Assembly: GCA_035760965.1 (NCBI GenBank)
Contig: DASTRY010000022.1
Span: forward strand, 1-24,941
DNA: 24,941 nt
Source: JADGHX01 sp035760965
GTDB lineage: Bacteria; Pseudomonadota; Gammaproteobacteria; Steroidobacterales; Steroidobacteraceae
Direction: 5' to 3'
This document shows positions 8,851 through 16,771 of the stretch, piece after piece. A program made the translations under genes and the position numbers. The notes under the pieces were generated by a model that saw nothing but the letters and a program-made list of their open reading frames with translations, searched no databases and was not told the DNA's origin. How positions within the stretch are numbered: position 1 is the first letter of the stretch; every line of letters begins with the position of its first letter.

Positions 8851-9627
8851 ATGAAGGTCGGCATTCTCGCTGGCGGCGTTGGCTCACGTCTCTCCGAAGA
8901 GACGGTCGCCCGTCCCAAGCCGATGGTGGAGATCGGGGGTCGCCCGATCCTCTGGCACATCATGATGTATTACGCCGCCTACGGCTTTACCGACTTCACC
9001 ATCGCGCTTGGTTACAAAGGCGAACAGATCAAGCGCTACATGGCCGACTACTGTGCGCTCGCCTCCGACGTCCACGTCGATCTCGCGAAGGGCGAGGTGA
9101 AACCGTACCAGAACGGCCACGCGCACAACTGGACGATCGATCTCATCGATACGGGTCAGGGCACCAACACCGGCGGACGCATCAAGCGACTCGCGCCGCA
9201 CCTCGGCAACGGCACGTTCATGCTGACGTGGGGCGACGGCGTCTCCACCGTCGACCTGCACCGCTTGCTCGCCTTCCATCGCAGCCACGGCAAGCTCGCG
9301 ACCGTCACGGCGGTGCGGCCGCCGTCGCGCTTCGGACGTCTCGAAATCGATGACGACAATCGCGTGGCGCGTTTCGACGAGAAGCCGCTCGCAGGAGAAG
9401 CGTGGATCAACGGCGCCTTCTTCGTGCTCGAGCCCGGCATCTTTCGCTACATCGAAGGCGATGCGACGCAGTTCGAGAAGGAGCCGCTCGAGAACCTCGC
9501 CCGGGACGGCGAGCTCATGGCGTACCGGCACGACGGCTTCTGGCAGTGCATGGACACCATCCGCGACAAGGTGAAGCTCGAAGCACTCTGGGACAGCGGC
9601 GATGCGCCGTGGAAGGTCTGGAAATGA
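8851..9627 (+). CDS. rfbF: Glucose-1-phosphate cytidylyltransferase RfbF
   Basis: Nucleotidyltransferase of 258 residues that makes CDP-glucose from CTP and glucose-1-phosphate, the entry step to CDP-linked deoxysugars of O-antigens and other glycans. It opens with the pyrophosphorylase signature LAGGVGSRLSEETVARPKPM and IGGRPILWHIM, followed by GYKGEQIKRYMADY, all diagnostic of RfbF rather than of RmlA or GalU; TWGDGVSTVDL and the C-terminal GFWQCMDTIRDK agree. The ATG has a good ribosome-binding site (GGTGGAG). It is first in a five-gene operon and its stop overlaps the next start (ATGA). A CDP-glucose 4,6-dehydratase (RfbG), the usual partner, is not in the window. Confidence 0.94.
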   Translation: MKVGILAGGVGSRLSEETVARPKPMVEIGGRPILWHIMMYYAAYGFTDFTIALGYKGEQIKRYMADYCALASDVHVDLAKGEVKPYQNGHAHNWTIDLIDTGQGTNTGGRIKRLAPHLGNGTFMLTWGDGVSTVDLHRLLAFHRSHGKLATVTAVRPPSRFGRLEIDDDNRVARFDEKPLAGEAWINGAFFVLEPGIFRYIEGDATQFEKEPLENLARDGELMAYRHDGFWQCMDTIRDKVKLEALWDSGDAPWKVWK

Positions 9628-10676
9628 AGAAGATGAAGGTGCTGCTCACGGGGCACGACGGTTACATCGGCCGCATCCTCACGCCGATGCTGCTCGAGCG
9701 CGGTCACGAGGTGACGGGCGTCGACAGCTATCTCTACGAGGGCTGCGGCTTTCCGGCCGAAGAACCGCCCATTCCCGTGCTGCGCAAGGACGTTCGCGAC
9801 CTCCAGCTCGAGGAGCTGCGCGGCTTCGACGCGGTGCTGCATCTCGCCGGCATCTCGAACGATCCGCTCGGCGATCTCGCCAGCGACACGACGTACTCGA
9901 TCAACTACCGCGCCTCGGTGCGCCTCGCGAAGCTCGCAAAGCAGGCCGGCGTGCCGCGGTTCGTATTCTCCTCGTCGTGCAGCAACTACGGCGCGGCCGG
10001 CGACGACTTCCTCGACGAGTCGGCATCGTTCAATCCGGTGACGCCGTACGCACAGAGCAAGGTGTGGACGGAGCGCGACGTCGCCCCGCTCGCGAGCGAC
10101 ACGTTCAGCCCGACGTTCCTGCGCAGCGCGACCGCCTACGGCGCGTCGCCGCGACTGCGCGGCGACCTCGTCGTCAACAATCTCACGGGCCACGCCTTCA
10201 CGACCGGGCACGTGCTGATCAAGAGCGACGGCATGTCGTGGCGACCGCTCGTACACATCGAAGACATCTCACGCGCGTTCGTGGCGGTGCTCGAAGCGCC
10301 GCGCGAGCTCGTCCACAACGAGGCGTTCAATGTCGGCCGCACGTCCGAGAACTACCGCGTGCGCGAAGTGGCGGACATGGTCGCCGAGATCGTGCCGGGC
10401 TCGGAGGTTACGTACGCCGCAGGCGCAAGCCCCGACACGCGCAACTATCGCGTGAACTGCGACAAGATCGTCGCGCGTCTGCCCGCATTCAAGCCGGTGT
10501 GGACGGTGCGCAAAGGCATCGAGCAGGTCTACGAGAGCTACAAGCAGAACAGCTTGACCGCCGAGCAATTCCTCAGCGGCCAGTTCATCCGCCTGAAGCG
10601 AGTGACGGACTTGCAGAAGCGCGGGCTGCTGGACGAGATGCTGGCATGGTGCGAGGGACGGAACCGTGCAGCCTAG
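9624..10676 (+). CDS. NAD-dependent sugar-nucleotide epimerase/dehydratase (extended SDR)
   Basis: Extended short-chain dehydrogenase/reductase of 350 residues acting on a nucleotide sugar in the cytoplasm. The NAD-binding motif is GHDGYIG (10-16), the catalytic residues are S118 in SSSCSNYG and Y142xxxK146 in PYAQSK, and RPLVHIEDISRA (207-218) and AFNVG are typical of sugar-nucleotide epimerases and dehydratases. ATG 9624 overlaps the rfbF stop and gives a Rossmann fold right at the N-terminus; the frame is open upstream only as a shadow of rfbF. Given the operon, CDP-glucose or a derivative is the likely substrate; whether it is a 4-epimerase, a reductase or a dehydratase cannot be decided here. 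The 3' end overlaps the next gene by 11 bases. Confidence 0.88.
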   Translation: MKKMKVLLTGHDGYIGRILTPMLLERGHEVTGVDSYLYEGCGFPAEEPPIPVLRKDVRDLQLEELRGFDAVLHLAGISNDPLGDLASDTTYSINYRASVRLAKLAKQAGVPRFVFSSSCSNYGAAGDDFLDESASFNPVTPYAQSKVWTERDVAPLASDTFSPTFLRSATAYGASPRLRGDLVVNNLTGHAFTTGHVLIKSDGMSWRPLVHIEDISRAFVAVLEAPRELVHNEAFNVGRTSENYRVREVADMVAEIVPGSEVTYAAGASPDTRNYRVNCDKIVARLPAFKPVWTVRKGIEQVYESYKQNSLTAEQFLSGQFIRLKRVTDLQKRGLLDEMLAWCEGRNRAA

Positions 10677-11952
10677 TGCGCGCTCGAACGGCAGCGACGT
10701 GCGCTGCAATGGCGCGGCCAGGCGCGAAGCGCATTGCCGCTCGTGCGGCGGCACGCACCTGACCCTGTTCCTGTCGCTCGGAAACTTGCCTCTCTCGGAC
10801 GGCTTCATCTCGCAGGAGCAGCTCGCGCGCACGACCGAGGACGAGCGCTATCCGCTCGACGTCGCGTTCTGCAGCGACTGCACGCTCGTGCAGATTCTCG
10901 ATACGGTGCCGCCGGAGCTGCTCTTCGATCCGGACTATCCGTACTTCTCGTCCTTCACCGATTCACTGCTGAAGCACTCGGAGGCTCACGTCGCCGAGCG
11001 CATCGCGGATCGCAAGCTCGGCAAAGACAGCCTCGTCGTCGAGCTCGCGAGCAACGACGGTTACCTGCTGCAGTACTACGCGAAGCAAGGCATCCCCGTC
11101 CTCGGCATCGACCCGGCACCGGGCCCCGTCGAAGCCGCGCGCAAGAAAGGCATCGACACGCGCCTCGCGTTCTTCGGGCGCGAGTACGCGCGCGAGCTGG
11201 TCGAAAAAGAGGGCATCAAGGCCGATGTGATCCATGCCAACAACGTGCTCGCGCACGTGGCCGATACGAACGGCTTCGTCGCGGGCATCGCGACCCTGCT
11301 GAAGGACGATGGACTGGCGGTGATCGAGGCGCCCTATGTGCGCGATCTCATCGAGCACGGCGAGTTTGACACGATTTATCACGAGCATCTCTGCTACTTC
11401 TCCGCCACGGCGCTCGACAACCTCTTCCGCCGTCACGGCCTGCACGTGAATCGTCTGGAGAAACTGAGCATTCACGGCGGCTCGCTGCGCATCTTCGTCG
11501 GCAAGCAGGATCGGCCCGATGAAACGGTGAAGGAGTATCTCGCCACCGAGAAGCAGCTCGGCATGGACCACCCGAAGTACTACGCGGATTTCTCGGAGCG
11601 CGTCAGCACCCTCCGCAGCGAGCTCGCCGGGTTGCTCGGCGATCTGAAGAGGCGCGGCGCCCGCATCGTCGGGTATGGCGCGGCGGCGAAGGGCACCATC
11701 ATGCTGAACTACGTCGGCATCGGCCGCGACGTGCTGGACTTCGTCGTCGACCGCAACACGTACAAACAGGGCCGCTACGTGCCCGGCGTGCGGCTGCCGA
11801 TCGAACCGCCGACGCGCATTCTCGAGACGCAGCCGGACTACGTCCTGATCCTACCGTGGAATTTCAAGGAAGAGATCATGGCGCAGCAGTCCGAGTACCG
11901 CATGCGCGGCGGCCGTTTCATCGTGCCCGTCCCGCGTCCCACGATTCTGTAG
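10666..11952 (+). CDS. Class I SAM methyltransferase, sugar C-methyltransferase type (first copy)
   Basis: Protein of 428 residues with the three-part layout of nucleotide-sugar C-methyltransferases (as in NovU, TylC3): an N-terminal zinc region (C24/C27 in CRSCGG, C69/C72 in FCSDC), a SAM-binding Rossmann domain with motif VVELASNDGYLL (124-135), and a C-terminal domain with IYHEHLCYFS, IHGGSLRIFV and GYGAAAKGT. Such enzymes usually add a methyl group to C3 of a 4-keto-deoxysugar nucleotide. The start is GTG 10666, preceded by GAGGGACGG; a GTG at 10699 is possible. All core motifs look intact. The gene sits in the rfbF operon, so a branched-chain CDP-sugar is a reasonable inference but not shown. 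Confidence 0.88.
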   Translation: MQPSARSNGSDVRCNGAARREAHCRSCGGTHLTLFLSLGNLPLSDGFISQEQLARTTEDERYPLDVAFCSDCTLVQILDTVPPELLFDPDYPYFSSFTDSLLKHSEAHVAERIADRKLGKDSLVVELASNDGYLLQYYAKQGIPVLGIDPAPGPVEAARKKGIDTRLAFFGREYARELVEKEGIKADVIHANNVLAHVADTNGFVAGIATLLKDDGLAVIEAPYVRDLIEHGEFDTIYHEHLCYFSATALDNLFRRHGLHVNRLEKLSIHGGSLRIFVGKQDRPDETVKEYLATEKQLGMDHPKYYADFSERVSTLRSELAGLLGDLKRRGARIVGYGAAAKGTIMLNYVGIGRDVLDFVVDRNTYKQGRYVPGVRLPIEPPTRILETQPDYVLILPWNFKEEIMAQQSEYRMRGGRFIVPVPRPTIL

Positions 11953-11976
11953 TCCGCTTTCCCAAAGGGTCATTTC

Positions 11977-13197
11977 ATGGCCACACCGCTGAAGCACGTG
12001 CACCGGGCGCCGCTCGCCGGGGTCGATCAATGTCAGGCATGCGGCGGTACGGCGCTCGACGTTTTCTACACCGCGCGCAACGTGCCGGTGCACAGTTGCC
12101 TGATGCTGCCCACGCGCGAACAGGCGCTCGCCTTCCCGACGGGCGACATCGAGCTCGCGTTCTGCAAGGACTGCGGTTTCATCGGCAACATCCGCTTCGA
12201 CGTCACGACCAATCGCTACAGCGCGGACTACGAGGAGACGCAGGGATTCTCGCCGCGCTTCCGCAAGTTCCTCGACGAGCTGTGCGATGCGCAGATCGCG
12301 GAGCACGGCCTGAAGGCCGGCATGTCGCTGCTCGAGATCGGCTGCGGCAAAGGCGAGTACCTGGTGACGCTCTGCGAACGCAGCGGCGCGCGCGGCATCG
12401 GCTTCGACCCGAGCTACCGCCCGGAGCGCACGCAGAGCCCGGCCGCAAGCCGCATCGAGTTCGTGCGCGACCTCTACGGGCCGAAATACACGCACGTCAC
12501 GGCCGATTACATTGCCTGCCGGCACACGTTGGAGCACATCGGCCCAGTGCACGAGTTCATGACGCTGATTCGCCGGACGATCGGCGATCGCAAGGATGTG
12601 CGTGTGTTCTTCGAGCTGCCGGACATGGAGCGGGTGCTCGCCGACGGCGTTTTCTGGGACATCTACTACGAGCACTGCACCTACTTCACGCGCGGCTCGC
12701 TCGCGCGTCTCTTCCGCGCGACCGGCTTCGACGTGACCTCGCTCTACAAGGTGTACGACGGGCAATACCTCGTCATCAACGCCGTACCGGCGGACGGCCC
12801 CACCGAGCCGCGGCTCGCCGAGGAGGACGATCTCGCGCACACGACGGCGCTGGTCGAGCAGTTCCGCGACACCGTCGCGAAGCGCATTCGCGAGCTGTCC
12901 GAGGCCGCGCGGCGCTGGCGGGACGAGGGCAAGACGCTCGCGATCTGGGGCTCGGGCTCGAAGTGCGTCGCGCTGCTCTCCGCGCTCGGCGCCAATGCAG
13001 CGCCCGCGGCGATCGTGGACGTGAATCCGCACAAGTACGGCAAGTTCCTCGCCGGCACGGGGTACGAGATCCGCAATCCGGATGTGCTCGCGCAGATCCG
13101 GCCCGACGTGGTCATGATCATGAACGCCATTTACACCGACGAGATCCGCGCCGAGCTGCAACGCCGCGGCCTGGATCCCGAGCTGGTCCCGCTATGA
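11977..13197 (+). CDS. Class I SAM methyltransferase, sugar C-methyltransferase type (second copy)
   Basis: Protein of 406 residues, a distant paralogue of the preceding gene with the same plan: zinc region (C19/C22 in CQACGG, C63/C66 in FCKDCG), SAM motif LLEIGCGKGEYL (about 118-129), IYYEHCTYFTRGSL, and a C-terminal domain with IWGSGSKCVALL. Sequence similarity to its neighbour is low outside these motifs, so it is not a recent duplication and probably acts on a different position or substrate. It follows 24 bases after the first copy with ribosome-binding site AAAGGG, and its stop overlaps the start of the oxygenase gene (ATGA). The specific sugar substrate is unknown. Confidence 0.85.
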   Translation: MATPLKHVHRAPLAGVDQCQACGGTALDVFYTARNVPVHSCLMLPTREQALAFPTGDIELAFCKDCGFIGNIRFDVTTNRYSADYEETQGFSPRFRKFLDELCDAQIAEHGLKAGMSLLEIGCGKGEYLVTLCERSGARGIGFDPSYRPERTQSPAASRIEFVRDLYGPKYTHVTADYIACRHTLEHIGPVHEFMTLIRRTIGDRKDVRVFFELPDMERVLADGVFWDIYYEHCTYFTRGSLARLFRATGFDVTSLYKVYDGQYLVINAVPADGPTEPRLAEEDDLAHTTALVEQFRDTVAKRIRELSEAARRWRDEGKTLAIWGSGSKCVALLSALGANAAPAAIVDVNPHKYGKFLAGTGYEIRNPDVLAQIRPDVVMIMNAIYTDEIRAELQRRGLDPELVPL

Positions 13198-14045
13198 GCG
13201 CATCTGCGCGGAACCTGGGGTTCCCGCCTCTGCCCCTGCCCTCGCAGGTGCTGGACTGGCGCGCGCTGAACGACATCGCGGATGCACGGCGCGACGAATA
13301 TCGCGCGGCGCGGCCGTTTCCGCACATCGCGCTCGACAACCTGTTCGCGCCCGCGTTGCTCGATCAGGCCATCGCCGAGCTGCCCGGCGCGACGGCGAAC
13401 TGGACGACGTACGACAACAAGAACGAAGCCAAGCAGGTGTGCTCCGACGCGACCGTATTCGGGCCTGCCGCCGAGATCATCACGCACGCGCTGAACAGCG
13501 CGCCGTTCCTCGACTTCCTCGAACGGCTCACCGGCATCCCGGCGCTGATTCCCGACCCACACCTGCGTGCGGCCGGCTACATGAAAGTACGCCCCGGCGG
13601 CTTCCTCGGCCTGCACTACGACTTCGCGACGCAGAAGGAATTGAAGCTCGATCGCCGTATCAACGCGCTGTTGTATCTCAATCGGGACTGGCGCACCGAA
13701 TGGGGCGGGCAGCTCGAGCTGCACTCGAATGATCCGCTCGAGGCGCCCTCGCACGAGGAGAAGCTGATCGAGCCCATCTTCAATCGCCTCGTCATCTTCA
13801 ATACGCCGAACGCGCTGCACGGTCACCGCCGGCCCATTCAGTGCCCACCGGGGCGCGCACGCCTGTGTCTCTCGTGGTTCTACTACACCGCGCCGCCGGT
13901 GCCGGGCTGGGCGGCGCGCGCGCGGCCGGTAGTGTTCCCTGGCCTGGGTCAGTTCAACTGGGCCCGCTCGGCGATTCTGTGGGCGAATCGACTGGTACCA
14001 CCGATTTTGTTCGACGCGGTTCGTGCCCTGCGCGGGAAGAAATGA
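13194..14045 (+). CDS. 2OG-Fe(II) oxygenase family protein
   Basis: Protein of 283 residues resembling prolyl-4-hydroxylase-like 2-oxoglutarate/Fe(II) oxygenases. After PFPHIALDNLF (41-51), common at the start of this family, the iron ligands are H141 and D143 in GLHYDF and most likely H209 in NALHGH; arginines in PGRARLCLSWFYY (from 219) probably bind 2-oxoglutarate. Such enzymes hydroxylate or desaturate proteins, sugars or small molecules, and are often found in glycan clusters. It is the last gene of the rfbF operon, coupled by an ATGA overlap to the second methyltransferase. Its last 92 bases are also the antisense of the end of the GT4 gene. Substrate unknown; a sugar or glycan intermediate is inferred from context only. 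Confidence 0.85.
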   Translation: MSASARNLGFPPLPLPSQVLDWRALNDIADARRDEYRAARPFPHIALDNLFAPALLDQAIAELPGATANWTTYDNKNEAKQVCSDATVFGPAAEIITHALNSAPFLDFLERLTGIPALIPDPHLRAAGYMKVRPGGFLGLHYDFATQKELKLDRRINALLYLNRDWRTEWGGQLELHSNDPLEAPSHEEKLIEPIFNRLVIFNTPNALHGHRRPIQCPPGRARLCLSWFYYTAPPVPGWAARARPVVFPGLGQFNWARSAILWANRLVPPILFDAVRALRGKK

Positions 14046-15243
14046 CACCCTCGTAGACGTGCTCGAGCCGCTCGGCAGCCTGTCCCCAGCTGTAGCTCGC
14101 CACCACGTGCTCGCGCGCGGCGCGGCCGAGCTCCTGCGCGTACTGCGGATTGGCGGCGAGGCGCAGGATGGCCTTCGCGAACGCGTCCGCATCACCGTTC
14201 GGAACGACGAGACCGGTCCGCTCGTGCTCGATGACCTTCGCCGAGCCCGCGCTCGACACGATGGCCTTCGCCGCGGCCATATAGTTCAGCAGCTTCTGCG
14301 GGATGCCGGGACATTGCGTACGCGGTAACACGGCCATCGCCGCGCCCGCGAGCCGCTCTGGCAAATTCTCGAAGTTGTCGGGGATGACCTCGATGGCGTC
14401 GCGGATCCCGAGTCGCGTCACCTGCGCCGCGTAAGCCTTGAAGCTCGAGCTGACGGAGAACACGAGGCGCAGGTCTTTGCGCTGACCCCAGGCGCGCGCG
14501 AACGCATCGAGCAGCAGATCGATATCCTGATACGGGGCGAGCGTGCCGCTGTACATGATGCGGACGACGCCGTCGCTCGGCGGCGGCGGCACGATGAAGC
14601 GCTCGACCTCGACGCCGTTCGTCACGACCGTCACACGATCCGGACGCATCCCGTGATGGTCGACGAGCCGCGATTGAATGTCGCTCGTCACGGCGACCAC
14701 GTGATCCGCTTGTCGCGGCAAGAAGGCGTCGAACCACGAGCCGATACGCTGCACGACGGAGCGACTGCGCTTCGGCCCGTAGCTCGGCAGCTCCGATGCC
14801 AGCATCGTGTGGGCGTCGTAAACGATCGGCAGCCGCGTGTGCAGGCGCGAAGGCAGTGCGGCGAGCAGACCTTCCACGTGATGCGCGTGAATCACGTCGA
14901 AGTTCCCGCGCGCGAGCACGCGCCACAGCTTGAAGGCGAGCGCCGGGTCGTACACCGCGAGCTTCGTGAACGTCGGACCGGCGGGCAGCTGGTAGTACTG
15001 CGGCTTGGCGAAGATCCGATGCACCGGAAATTCGAACGGCTGCTGATCGTCCGCGATGTGATACGTGATGAGCTCGACCTGGTGTCCGCGGCTCCACAAC
15101 GCGTGTGACAGCCGCTCGATGCGCAGCGGCGTGCCCCGGCGCGCGGGCATCGGGCACGCGGCCACCATGGCGATGCGATAGCGCGAGCTCGGTCCCCGCG
15201 CGCGCATCGGCAGACGATCGTTGAGCGACGCGACGGCGTTCAT
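13954..15243 (-). CDS. Glycosyltransferase family 4 (GT-B fold)
   Basis: GT-B glycosyltransferase of 429 residues, cytoplasmic or membrane-associated, transferring a sugar from a nucleotide donor to a growing glycan. Visible parts are the N-terminal acceptor domain with RRGTPLRIERLSHAL (35-49) and NFDVIHAHHVEGLLAAL (114-130), the linker TVVTNGVEVERF (205-216), MYSGTLAPYQDIDLLLDA (230-247), and the donor-site stretch PGIPQKLLNYMAAAKAIVSS (312-331), where the first glutamate of the usual EX7E motif is not present, as in some GT4 subfamilies. The ATG directly follows the stop of the GT2 gene and has a ribosome-binding site (GGAG). The last 30 residues are a Pro/Ser-rich tail encoded opposite the oxygenase gene. 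Confidence 0.9.
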   Translation of the reverse strand: MNAVASLNDRLPMRARGPSSRYRIAMVAACPMPARRGTPLRIERLSHALWSRGHQVELITYHIADDQQPFEFPVHRIFAKPQYYQLPAGPTFTKLAVYDPALAFKLWRVLARGNFDVIHAHHVEGLLAALPSRLHTRLPIVYDAHTMLASELPSYGPKRSRSVVQRIGSWFDAFLPRQADHVVAVTSDIQSRLVDHHGMRPDRVTVVTNGVEVERFIVPPPPSDGVVRIMYSGTLAPYQDIDLLLDAFARAWGQRKDLRLVFSVSSSFKAYAAQVTRLGIRDAIEVIPDNFENLPERLAGAAMAVLPRTQCPGIPQKLLNYMAAAKAIVSSAGSAKVIEHERTGLVVPNGDADAFAKAILRLAANPQYAQELGRAAREHVVASYSWGQAAERLEHVYEGVISSRAGHEPRRTKSVVPVDSPTESPSGPS

Positions 15244-16230
15244 CTAGCGACGCTCCTTCAGGAAGTGGCCCGGTGCCGCGCCGAAGATCCGCGTTTTCAG
15301 ATTCTCCGCGCGACCCGGTGCGCTGGGTGCGATGACCGCCAGCAGATCGACGGCGGCGCGCAACGCGTTCCAGTTCGTGGCCCACCAGTGGCTCAACACG
15401 CCGTAACAGCGCAGACGGTCGGTGAAGCGCAGAGGCTCGTCGCGCACGAGCTTCAAGTACTCGGTGTACAGCCGCCACGTCGGGAAGGTGATCCGGCCCT
15501 TCAGCGTCGCGTCGTGCCACGAGCGACGCTGCGTCGAGCTCACCTGGCTCCGGGTGTATCGATTTCCATGCTCGCGCATCTCGACCAGCGGCTCGGGGAT
15601 CTGGATGAAGCGCCCGCGCAGCGCCATCTGCGCGAGGAGCGCGCGGTCGGCACCGTGAAACGAACCGTGGAGCAGCGAGTGCTTCAACGAATCCCGGCGA
15701 TGGAGCCCGAAGAAGTCGACGCAGGAATGCGAGGACAGCACCATCAGCGCGAAGCGCGCCGCGGGCGACGGCAGATCGGCCTTCGCAAGGCCGCTGTCGT
15801 AGTCGCCGATCACGGCGCCCTGCGCGTCGATGTAGCGCACGATCGTGTTGCACAGAACGGCATCCGGGCGCTCATCGAGCGCGCGGGCGGTCACTTCCAA
15901 GTAGCGCGGAGTCAGCCGGTCGTCGTGGGCGAGCCATTTGAAGTAACGGCCGCGCGCCATCTGGTATGCGAGGTTGTAGTTCGGCGCCGCCCCGAGGTTG
16001 CGGGGATTGCGGAAGTAGCGCACCCGCGGGTCGTTCGCGGCGAAGTGGGCGCAGATCTCGGCGGTGCGGTCGGTGGAGGCGTTGTCCTGGATGATCAGCT
16101 CGAGGTCGGTCAGCGTCTGCGCCAGCACTGAAGCGATCGCTTCCGCGATGAAATTCTCGCCGTTGTAGACGGGCATCCCGACGCTCACGCGCGGCGCGGC
16201 GGAAGAGTTCGGTTCTGGCGTGCGAGTCAT
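15244..16230 (-). CDS. Glycosyltransferase family 2 (GT-A fold)
   Basis: GT-A glycosyltransferase of 328 residues. It shows the family opening VSVGMPVYNGENFIAEAIAS (16-35), the nucleotide-binding QDNASTDRT (48-56) and the metal-binding acidic pair in AHDDRLTP (D103, D104). No strong membrane segment is evident, although the C-terminal third has a hydrophobic stretch (AVDLLAVIAPSAP). ATG 16230 is chosen because it puts the GT-A motif at the usual distance; a GTG at 16326 would add 32 residues unlike the family. It is first in a two-gene operon with the GT4, the genes abutting without a gap. Donor and acceptor sugars are unknown; the neighbouring CDP-sugar genes suggest they work on the same glycan. 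Confidence 0.9.
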   Translation of the reverse strand: MTRTPEPNSSAAPRVSVGMPVYNGENFIAEAIASVLAQTLTDLELIIQDNASTDRTAEICAHFAANDPRVRYFRNPRNLGAAPNYNLAYQMARGRYFKWLAHDDRLTPRYLEVTARALDERPDAVLCNTIVRYIDAQGAVIGDYDSGLAKADLPSPAARFALMVLSSHSCVDFFGLHRRDSLKHSLLHGSFHGADRALLAQMALRGRFIQIPEPLVEMREHGNRYTRSQVSSTQRRSWHDATLKGRITFPTWRLYTEYLKLVRDEPLRFTDRLRCYGVLSHWWATNWNALRAAVDLLAVIAPSAPGRAENLKTRIFGAAPGHFLKERR

Positions 16231-16652
16231 GATGCCCCGCTCAGGGATGCTATGGACGCTTCGAGCTGGCTGGCCGGCCTGGAGGATCCAGTCGAACCTA
16301 GCCTCGGCAGAGAGTGCTTGCAGCACGTCTCATGCCAGCGAGCAGCTTCAGGTCGCGGAGACGTGCAATTTGCGCGCGAGGCACGGTGCTCGGGGTTTCG
16401 GGAAGGCCGGGGAGGGCCGGCGAGGCCGGCACAACGCCAAACTTCCCGTGCGTGCGGCGCGGTCGCTGGGCCGCAAGGCCCGTTCGGCGCGCCGGCGGAC
16501 AGCCCGAAATCGATAGGCGACTGGACAATTGTTCAAGAGCGCCGCGCGCTTTTGAAAGAACGCGCATGGCGCAAGCGGCCGAGAGGGGCCGGAAGCAAGC
16601 CCGCACCTCGGTGTCGCCAACATGCGAGGGCAGATTCCAGCGGGCGCCCCCT
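16231..16652. other. Non-coding upstream region of the glycosyltransferase operon
   Basis: No convincing gene was found on either strand; the open frames here have arginine/proline/alanine-rich translations without known motifs. It holds a sigma-54-like promoter (16322-16337), a GCCGGC/GCCGGC hairpin (16416-16430) with three nearby GGCCGG repeats, a GGGCC-GCAA-GGCCC hairpin (16468-16481), and an AT-rich palindrome around ACAATTGT (about 16524-16535). The length would suit a promoter that needs remote activator sites. Confidence 0.5.
16322..16337 (-). promoter_or_regulatory. Candidate sigma-54 (-24/-12) promoter of the GT2-GT4 operon
   Basis: Read on the - strand the site is TGGCATGAGACGTGCT, matching TGGCACGN4TTGCW at 10 of 12 informative positions with correct GG-GC spacing. 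The start would fall near 16311, about 80 bases before the GT2 ATG. More than 300 bases of non-coding DNA lie upstream, room for enhancer-binding sites. Found by eye only. Confidence 0.4.
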
Positions 16653-16766
16653 TTACGGAAATTTAATCTTGCGGAATTCGAGCTGGCCGCGGGCCGTACC
16701 GGACCCGCGGTCGATACCCGCGGCGCCCACACGGGGCGCTTCGACGCGCGAGGTCCGCTCGCGCCG
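16653..16766 (-). pseudogene. Degenerate second copy of the 3' end of the neighbouring conserved gene
   Basis: In one - strand frame this stretch reads RRERTSRVEAPRVGAAGI, then a Gly/Arg-rich run, then KIKFP and a TAA stop. The end of the gene immediately upstream (16772-16870) reads RREQASRIVVPDVGGAGI, a Gly/Pro-rich run, KIKFP and TAA. Eleven of the first 18 residues and all of KIKFP-stop agree, in the same order. The last codons are AAG ATT AAA TTT CCG TAA here and AAG ATC AAG TTC CCG TAA there, so the differences are silent. The copy is out of frame with the intact gene, only five bases after its stop, has no start and no N-terminal part. It is best read as the tail of a paralogue or displaced allele whose front was lost. 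Confidence 0.7.
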
Positions 16767-16771
16767 CGGTT

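Noticed and set aside
16298..16732. Open frame of 144 codons on the - strand upstream of GT2
   Set aside because: GTG start without ribosome-binding site, low-complexity Arg/Ala/Pro translation, and it crosses the decayed gene tail in a different frame. I could not support it as a gene, though a similarity search would settle it.
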